Shown one piece after another: positions 57,307 to 64,000 of a stretch of 64,000 nt of DNA. Numbering within the stretch: the first letter of the stretch is position 1; each line of letters opens with the position of its first letter. This stretch comes from Bubalus kerabau (taxonomy: Eukaryota > Chordata > Mammalia > Artiodactyla > Bovidae), in contig NC_073637.1 of assembly GCF_029407905.1 (NCBI RefSeq), forward strand, positions 50,220,501 to 50,284,500, written 5' to 3'. The notes below the pieces were generated by a model, which saw only the letters and a list, made by a program, of their open reading frames with translations, was not told the origin of the DNA and ran no database searches. The position numbers and the translations under genes were made by a program.

Positions 57307-57610
57307 GGTGAAAGTCACTCAGTCATGTCTGACTCTCTGAGACCCCGAGGACTGCACAGTCCATGGAATTCTCCAGGCCAGAATACTGGAATGGGTAGCT
57401 GTCTCCAGGGGATCTTCCCAACCCAGTGATCAAACCCAGGTCTCCCACATTGCAGGTGGATTCTTTACCAACTGAGCCACAAGTGAAGCCCAAGAATACT
57501 GGAGTGGATACCCTATCCCTTCTTCAGTGGATCTTCCCAACCTGGGAATTGAACCAGGGTCTCCTGTATTATGGGCAGATTCTTTACCAACTGAGCTATC
57601 AGGGAAGCCC
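57307..57610 (-). mobile_element. Composite Bov-tA SINE with two tRNA heads
   Basis: On the minus strand: head, partial body, second head, full body. Both heads keep A-box- and B-box-like words. The TSD taacagaaccc (11 bp, exact) is at 57296-57306 and 57611-57621. The best preserved of the three composite copies (others at 1360 and 5188). Confidence 0.95.
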
Positions 57611-57621
57611 TAACAGAACCC

Positions 57622-58895
57622 AGGGAGTGTTGGAACCAGAAAGGGGGGTGACCTGTGGCCATGGCTGGGTGCACCTATCAGAGACACAACATGAGAGCAG
57701 GAAGGGACAGGAAAGAAAAAAAAAAAAAAAGGGAAGCTGGAATGTAGCCAGTGGTAGTGAGTAGGGCAGAGAAAGGAAGAAAATTGTTCAGAATGGGCAG
57801 TGGGTAGGTGGAGCTTGAGGCACCTCAACTATACTGGGGTAGGATTTTGGTAAGTGAATTTGGAGGGGTTGTTGGGGTGAGAGCATTTTTAGGTGCAAAT
57901 ATGACAGAAGGAGAGCACAAAGGATTTTGGGGAAAGATAGCTTCCATATTTGTCAAAGGACTGGTTTAAATAGGAAATTTGAATGGCATGCTATATAAGT
58001 TGTATTAGTGGGAGTTCTCCAGATTTATGATAAGGAATTGGCTCGTGTGATTATGGAGGATGAGAAGTTTCATGATCTGCTGTCTGCAAGCTGGAAAACC
58101 ACAGAAGTCACTGGGGGCATTCAGTCTGAGCCCAAAGGCCTAAGAATCAGGAGAACTGATGGTGTGAGTTCTAGTTTGAGTTTAATGGCATGAGAACTAG
58201 AGGGTAGATAGAAGACATCCAAAGGCAAAAAAGGATGGCTATCCCAGCTCAACAGCCAGAGAGAATTTTCTCTTCTTCTGCTTCTTTGTTCTAATCAATC
58301 CCTCATCAGATAAGATAGTGCCCACCCACATTGGGGAGGGTACTCTGCTCTATTCAGTCTATTGATTCAAATTCTGAACTCTATGGAAACCATGGTAGAT
58401 TCACCTAGAAATAATTTTTAGCCAGATATTTGGGCACCCTGTCACCTAGTCAAGTTGGATCATAAAATTAGCCATCACAGAGGTTGAGCTTTGTTCACTG
58501 AAGATAGAGTCACTGAAGATTTTTGAGTGAAGGTATAAGAAAATCAAAGTTGTGTTTTAGGAAAGTTGCTCTGGGTTTATGTAAAATGGATCAGAAAGGA
58601 AGAGTTTGGGGTTTAGGCAACTAGAAGGTTCTAGAAGGCTTGACATCAATCAAGTTTGATGTCTTGATTTATCTGCTTCATACACTTATTTATTGATTTT
58701 CTGATGATACATGACATTTTATTTGGGTATACCTCCCCCCTCTCCAATGCAGTTAACATCTCTGTTTTTAGTTAAATCACAATTGGTTGTTTTAATCATC
58801 ATGATTTATAAGTATTATTTATTGATAAGCCAAATAGCGTATCAGGATTTCATCTGTATATGAAATATATATGTGAAATATATAAAAATAATATA
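57622..58895. other. Non-coding stretch, nothing firmly recognised
   Basis: An A16 run is at 57717-57731. The part 58500-58640 has LINE- or LTR-like texture but no family I can name. Becomes strongly AT-rich near its end. Confidence 0.4.
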
Positions 58896-58976
58896 AAAAA
58901 TAATAGTTTACAAATATATATATGAAATATATAATATGTATATATTTCATATATATATTTGTAAACTATTATTTTT
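58896..58976. repeat. Perfect AT-rich palindrome, 38-bp arms, 5-base loop
   Basis: Arms at 58896-58933 and 58939-58976 are exact reverse complements. They include a non-simple core (aatagtttac / gtaaactatt), so this is not just a TA run. No transposon termini or TSD are evident, and the flanks (58855-58895) are TA-rich. Confidence 0.93.
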
Positions 58977-59389
58977 CCTGGAGTTTCTAATTGGGTCATT
59001 TTTTAACTTGTATAATTTGCTACTTACAAATTTTAATTGCTTTCAAATGTTCATCATATCAATTGTCCTATCAAATTTCCTTTTCTTCGAGAGTTTTCTG
59101 TTCCAGAGTCCTCAGTCCTCCTCTTCCAGTGTGAACTCTGTATTTTATGGCTTCATCCTGAGGTGGTTTTGATTCTTCTGTGATGGATTTTTGCTTTCTT
59201 TTTCTTATATTCATCATCCTTTCCTCTTCCTCTTTATTTCATTTGCTAGAGTACATTCTTTCATGGGCTTACCAAAAAAAAAAAAAAAAACTTGTTAGGT
59301 TAATTTTCTTCTTACTTACATCTATTCATTTTTATTTACATTTGGCTGATGGCTATGGGTTTTAGAATGCTTGGTTAATGAGTTCCCTT
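58977..59389. other. Non-coding stretch, pyrimidine-rich
   Basis: Contains an A run at 59274-59290. No gene or repeat recognised. Confidence 0.45.
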
Positions 59390-59403
59390 TCCCTTTGGAT
59401 TTT

Positions 59404-61378
59404 TTTTTCATTGTTTTTTTTTTTTAATTCATTTATTTATTTTATTTTATTTTTTAACTTTACAATATTGTATTGGTTTTGCCATATATCAAAATAAATC
59501 CGCCACAGGTATACATGTGTTCCCCATCCTGAACCCTCCTCCTTCCTCCTTCCCCATACCATCCCTCTGGGTTGTCCCAGTGCACCAGCCCCAAGCATCC
59601 AGTATCATGCATTGAACCTGGACTGGCAACTTGTTTCATATATGATATTATACATCTTTCAACGCCATTCTCCCAAATCATCCCACCCTCTCCCTCTCCC
59701 ACAGAGTCCAAAAGACTGTTCTATACATCAGCGTCTCTTTTGCTATCTCGTATACAGGGTTATTCTTACCATCTTTCTAAATTCCATGTATATGCATTAG
59801 TATACTGTATTGGTGTTTTTCTTTCTGGCTTACTTCACTCTGTATAATAGGCTCCAGTTTCATCCACCTCATTAGAACTGATTCAGATGTATTCTTTTTA
59901 ATGGCTGAGTAATACTCCATTGTGTGTATGTACCACAGCTTTCTTATCCATTCAACTGCTGATGGACATCTAGGTTGCTTCCATGTCCTGGCTATTATAA
60001 ACAGTGCTGCGATAAACATTGGGGTACACGTGTCTCTTTCCCTTCTAGTTTCCTCAGTGTGTGTGCCCAGCAGTGGGATTGCTGGGTCATAAGGCAGTTC
60101 TATTTCCAGTTTTTTAAGGAATCTCCACACTGTTCTCCATAGTGGCTGTACTAGTTTGCATTCCCACCAACAGTGTAAGAGGGTTCTCTTTTCTCCACAC
60201 CCTCTCCAGCATTTATTGCTTGTAGACTTTTGGATCGCAGCCATTCTGACTGGCATGAAATGGTACCTCATAGTGGTTTTGATTTGCATTTCTCTGATAA
60301 TGAGTGATGTTGAGCGTCTTTTCCTGTGTTTGTTAGCCATCTGTATGTCTTCTTTGGAGAAATGTCTGTCTAGTTCTTTGGCCCATTTTTTGATTGGGTC
60401 ATTTATTTTTCTGGAATTGAGCTGTAGGAGTTGCTTGTATATTTTTGAGATTAGTTGTTTGTCAGTTGCTTCATTTGCTATTATTTTCTCCCATTCCAAA
60501 GGCGATCCTCTACATAGAAAAGCCTAAAGACTCTACCAGAAAATTACTAGAACTAATCAATGATTATAGTAAAGTTGCAGGATCTAAAATCAACACACAG
60601 AAATCTCTTGCATTCCTATACACTAATAATGAGAAAACAGAAAGAGAAATTAAGGAAACAATTCCATTCACCATTGCAACGAAAAGAATAAAATACTTAG
60701 GAATATATCTACCTAAAGAAACTAAAGACCTATATATAGAAAACTATAAAACACTGGTGAAAGAAATCAAAGAGGACACTAATAGATGGAGAAATATACC
60801 ATGTTCATGGATTGGAAGAATCAATATAGTGAAAATGAGTATACTACCCAAAGCACTTTATAGATTCAATGCAATCCCTATCAAGCTACCAACAGCATTC
60901 TTCACAGAGCTAGAACAAATAATTTCACAATTTGTATGGAAATACAAAAAACCTCGAATAGCCAAAGCAATCTTGAGAAAGAAGAATGGAACTGGAGAAA
61001 TCAACCTGCCTGACTTCAGGCTCTACTACAAAGCCACAGTCATCAAGACAGTATGGTACTGGCACAAAGACAGAAATATAGATCAATGGAACAAAATAGA
61101 AAGCCCAGAGATAAATCCACACACATATGGACACCTTATCTTTGACAAAGGAGGCAAGAATATACAATGGATTAAAGACAATGTCTTTAACAAGTGGTGC
61201 TGGGAAATCTGGTCAACCACTTGTAAAAGAATGAAACTAGAACACTTTCTAACACCATACACAAAAATAAACTCAAAATGGATTAAAGATCTCAGCGTAA
61301 GACCAGAAACTATAAAACTCCTAGAGGAGAACATAGGCAAAACACTCTCCGACATACATCACAGCAGGATCCTCTATG
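59404..61378 (-). mobile_element. Young L1 with 5' inversion (twin-primed), exact TSD
   Basis: 59404-60499 is a reverse-complement ruminant L1 3' part: T-rich tail, 3' UTR and ORF2 C-terminus. At about 60500 the direction flips: 60503-61378 is sense ORF2 lying directly upstream in L1 order. The two pieces meet in L1 coordinates with about 118 bases missing, as judged against the copy at 30344. The TSD tccctttggatttt (14 bp, exact) is at 59390-59403 and 61379-61392. The open frames and exact TSD suggest a fairly recent insertion. Confidence 0.96.
59777..60499 (-). pseudogene. L1 ORF2 C-terminal domain, open, in the 3' part of the inverted L1
   Basis: 240 codons open to the normal ORF2 stop at 59777. 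Contains KWAKELDRHFSKEDIQ, the intact zinc-knuckle CX3CX7HX4C (in CWRGCGEKRTLLHCWWEC), PYDPAIPLLG and HTMEYYSAIKKN. It begins at the inversion junction and has no promoter or upstream domains. Not a gene in its own right, but it is the best-preserved L1 coding piece here and the reference for the single stop at 30824. Confidence 0.92.
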
Positions 61379-61527
61379 TCCCTTTGGATTTTGAAGGGAT
61401 TTCAGCACTGAAGATGAGAAGTTCAATGTCCTTCTTATTCTTTTCCCTCTGTATTAAAGCTGATATTTTTTCCTCTGGAAGCCTCTCAGATATTCTCTTT
61501 ATTTTGCAAAAAATACATATCTTATAA
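60445..61527 (+). pseudogene. Chimeric 360-codon ORF created by L1 inversion
   Basis: Longest ORF in the window. Residues 1-20 come from antisense L1 (59404-60499 part). Residues about 21-311 are sense L1 ORF2, from just after the reverse-transcriptase FADD site (DSTRKLLELINDYSKVAG, LGIYLPKETKDLY, INIVKMSILPKALYRFNAIP, NLPDFRLYYKA, IRPET-like region) to SDIHHSRIL. Residues 312-360 are the TSD and flanking DNA. No endonuclease or catalytic residues are present. The frame is open because the L1 is young. Its order, junctions and TSD explain it fully. Confidence 0.9.
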
Positions 61528-61831
61528 TTATATTTATAGAAAACATACATATCTTATCATTATATTTATGGAAAATTTTCAGAAAACCAAAACTCTCATG
61601 ACAAAATTAGATCAGTAGTTAGCAGGATCCAGTGTATTCTGAAATGTCACAGTGATATATACTGGTATAGTGCTTTTCATTCATCGTGCTGAGCATTCAG
61701 CATGGGTCTTTTTCAATCTAGACACTTTGTGTCCTTCAATTCCATGGTGTTTTCTTGTCATTTTCCTGTGATAATTTTCTTCTTGTTTTATCCATCCTCT
61801 CCTTTTGAAATTCATTTTAATTGAATATTAA
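61393..61831 (+). mobile_element. Stretch with an old L1M 3' fragment (about 61508-61640)
   Basis: 'atttatggaaaattttcaga', then 'agatcagtagttagcaggat', matches the L1M fragment at 62938-63330 over the same part. A tandem duplication of about 33 bp ('acatatcttataattatatt' and 'acatatcttatcattatatt') lies at 61516-61580. The remainder is unrecognised. Confidence 0.55.
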
Positions 61832-61847
61832 ACTTCTTTGGATGGTC

Positions 61848-62324
61848 CTTTTTTAAAAAATTGTAGTTGATTTACAATGTTCATTAATTTTAGAGTACAG
61901 CATAGTGGCTCAGTATTTTTACAGATTATACTGCATTAAAAGTTACTGTAAGATAATGGTCTTAATTCCTTATATTATGCAATATATCCTTGTTGCTTAT
62001 TTATTTTATATATAATAGTTTGTATCTCTTAATCCCATACTGCTATCTTGCCCCTTCCTTCCCTTTCCACATTGGTAGCCACTAGTTTTTTTCTATATCT
62101 GTGAGTCTGTTTCTGCTTTGCTATATACATTTATTTGTTTCATTTTTTTTTAGATTACAAATATAAGTGATATCATACAGTATTTGTCTTTCTCTGACTT
62201 ATCTCACTAAGCAAATATTCTCTAAGTCCATTCACAGTGCTGTGAATGGCAGAATTTCATTCTTTTTTTATGGCTGGATAACATCCCACTGTGTATATAT
62301 ACACCACATCTTTATCCATTCAAG
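61848..62324 (-). mobile_element. L1 3' end, truncated
   Basis: Reverse-complement artiodactyl L1 3' end ('ttgtagttgatttacaatgt', 'ttctgctttgctatatacat', 'ctgtgaatggcagaatttca'). TSD acttctttggatggtc / acttctttgattggtc (61832-61847 and 62325-62340; 2 of 16 differ). Confidence 0.9.
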
Positions 62325-62550
62325 ACTTCTTTGATTGGTCTTTTAAATCTCATTTCCCCCCTAGATTTTCATGTATTTTTAATTTATTGGAATTTTTTTC
62401 ACTTTATCTGACTTCTTAGATTTCAGGGTTTTTTTAAATGTGATTTTTTTTTTTTTTTTTAGGAGCTGTTTCTTGCTTTCTAATTGTTCCTTTCTCATAG
62501 CACTCTGCTAGTATTGAAAGGAAAAAAATTCTCATGAATCTCTGATACTT

Positions 62551-62761
62551 TTTAGAGATTTTTTTAGTATTTATTTTTATTTATCTTATTTGTTTGGCTG
62601 TGCTGGGTCTTAGTTGCAGCATGTGGGATCGTCCATCATCAGTGCAGCATGCAAGTCTTTACTTGTGGCATATGGGATCCAGTTCCTTGACCAGGGATTG
62701 GACCTGAGCCCCCCTGTATTGGGAGTGTGGAATCTTAGCCACTGGACCACCAGGGAAGTCC
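62551..62761 (-). mobile_element. CHR-type SINE, truncated
   Basis: Reverse complement of the head (actggaccaccagggaagtc), B box (ccagggattggacctgagc) and part of the body. The TSD ctctgatactt (11 bp, exact) is at 62540-62550 and 62762-62772. Confidence 0.93.
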
Positions 62762-62937
62762 CTCTGATACTTCTAATTAAAAGATCATTTGAGTCTTTTT
62801 TGTTCTTTTCATGTCTTCCCCCCTACGCCCACCTTTCATTCACTGTAGTACCCCCCCCCTTTTTTTTTATGTGGAAGGTTTTTCTTAAGTGTTAGCTGAT
62901 CCATTCATATTTAAGACTAAGGCATTTTAAATTATGT

Positions 62938-63330
62938 TGAAGTTGTGTATCCATACAGTGGAATACTTCTCAGAAATAAAAAAGATTAAACTACTGTTAT
63001 AAAGAACAACATCAGTGAACCTCAAAAGCATTATGCTAAGTGAAAAGAGAGGAACACAAAAACATATATTTCTTATAATTATATTTATGGAAATTTTTTG
63101 AAAAGGCAAAACCTAGTGACAAAAGCAGATCAGTAGTTACTAGGATCCAGAGACAGAACAAAAAATTTGATTGCAAGGAAATATGAGATACATTTTCAGA
63201 TGATGGAAATGTATTGTACTTTTATTGTAGTAACATATGATCATGTACGTCAGTCAAAACTCATCAAATTTCACACATAAAATTGGTGAATTTTATTATA
63301 TGCAAGTGATGCCTCAGATTTAACAGAAAG
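62938..63330 (+). mobile_element. Old L1 (L1M-type) 3' end
   Basis: Sense: 'gtatccatacagtggaatac', 'cctcaaaagcattatgctaa', 'gatcagtagttactaggatc', 'caaaactcatcaaatttcac', 'ggtgaattttattatatgca'. Confidence 0.85.
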
Positions 63331-63424
63331 TAAATTGGAAATTCTTCATGGAGGAGGCTTATTGACTTGGAATTTTGAATTGAGCTTTCCAATAAGGAAG
63401 CCATTCATTTCATTGAGGATATCT

Positions 63425-64000
63425 TACAAATGGCAGTACCAAACCACCTTACCTGCCTCCTGAGAAACCTGTATGCAGGTCAAGAAGAAACAGTTAGAAC
63501 CGGACATGGAACAACAGACTGGTTCCAAATTGGGAAGGGAGTATTTCAAGGCTGTATATTGTCACCCTGCTTGTTTAACTTATATGCAAAGTACATCATG
63601 AGAAATGCTGGGCTGGATGAAGCACAAGCTGGAATCAAGATTGCTGGGAGAAATATCAATAACCTCAGATATGCAGATGACACCACCCTTATGGCAGAAA
63701 TTGAAGAGGAACTAAAGAGCCTCTTGATGAAAGTAAAAGAGGAGAGTGAAAAGGCTGGCTGAAACCTCAGCATTCAAAAAACGAAGATCATGGCATCCAG
63801 TCCCATCACTTCATGGCAAATAGATGGGGAAACAATGGAAATAGTGAGAGACTTTATTTTCTTGGGCTCCAAAATCACTGCAGATGGTGACTGCAGCCAA
63901 GAAATTAAAAGACACTTGCTCCTTGGAAGAAAAGCTATGATGTACCTAGACAGCAATTAAAAAGCAGAGATGTTACTTTGCTGACAAAGGTCTGTCTAGT
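63425..64000 (+). mobile_element. BovB LINE, 5'-truncated, running off the window
   Basis: Sense BovB starting at almost the same point as the copy at 2101. The first frame (63430-63762) is open through QGCILSPCLFNLY and the catalytic YADDTT to EELKSLLMKVKEESEKAG, then meets TGA (63760-63762). The same frame continues to 63954 (NLSIQKTKIMAS, FIFLGSKITADGDCSQEIK), where a stop follows a frame slip near 63956. This is the best-preserved BovB reverse-transcriptase core in the window. The 3' end lies outside. Confidence 0.93.

Noticed and set aside
60445..61527. A novel 360-aa protein-coding gene
   Set aside because: Residues 21-311 are L1 ORF2, the start is antisense L1 and the end is flanking DNA. 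The inversion and TSD explain the frame.

Overview
This window is non-coding nuclear DNA from a ruminant, most likely a bovid (cattle, buffalo, bison, sheep or goat). The evidence is the dense, mixed-age set of BovB (RTE) LINEs, Bov-tA and Bov-A2 SINEs, CHR-type tRNA-Glu SINEs of whales and ruminants, and ruminant-type L1 copies. All of them carry their diagnostic tRNA-like heads, shared BovB/Bov-A tails or reverse-transcriptase motifs. I see no cellular protein-coding gene, tRNA, rRNA or snRNA gene, CRISPR array, origin or operon. The only protein signals I could recognise are broken pieces of L1 ORF2 and of the BovB reverse transcriptase.

Layout. 1-5 kb: an L1 on the minus strand that contains a complete nested BovB and a nested SINE, each with clear target-site duplications (TSDs); the L1 itself appears to split an older repeat. 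5-29 kb: scattered SINEs, five BovB 3' ends (two of them head to head), L1 3' ends, old MIR, L2 and MER20-like relics, and a short CpG-richer unit near 12.5 kb. 29.7-31.6 kb: a 5'-inverted L1 followed by a younger 1.2-kb L1 whose ORF2 tail has a single stop. 31.6-34.1 kb: the longest stretch with no repeat I recognise. 34-45 kb: a long L2, an L1M with a 20-bp TSD, MIRs, two MER5A-like elements, an 80-bp palindromic mariner MITE and a site hit twice by Bov-A2. 45-58 kb: BovB, SINEs, L2 and MIR relics and a second 5'-inverted L1. 58.9 kb: a perfect AT-rich palindrome with 38-bp arms. 59.4-61.4 kb: a young 5'-inverted L1 that creates the longest ORF of the window, 360 codons. The window ends inside another BovB.

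Nothing here works together as a pathway. The content is a record of retrotransposition by target-primed reverse transcription: L1, and the L1- or BovB-dependent SINEs, with more than 25 insertions still showing exact or near-exact TSDs. The most useful leads are structural: three twin-primed L1s, the perfect palindrome, inverted repeat pairs that could form double-stranded RNA, a miRNA-like mariner hairpin, and two small non-repeat sites with consensus splice donors. I found no sign of a new defence, metabolic or mobile system. Family names come from recognition by eye, not from a database search.
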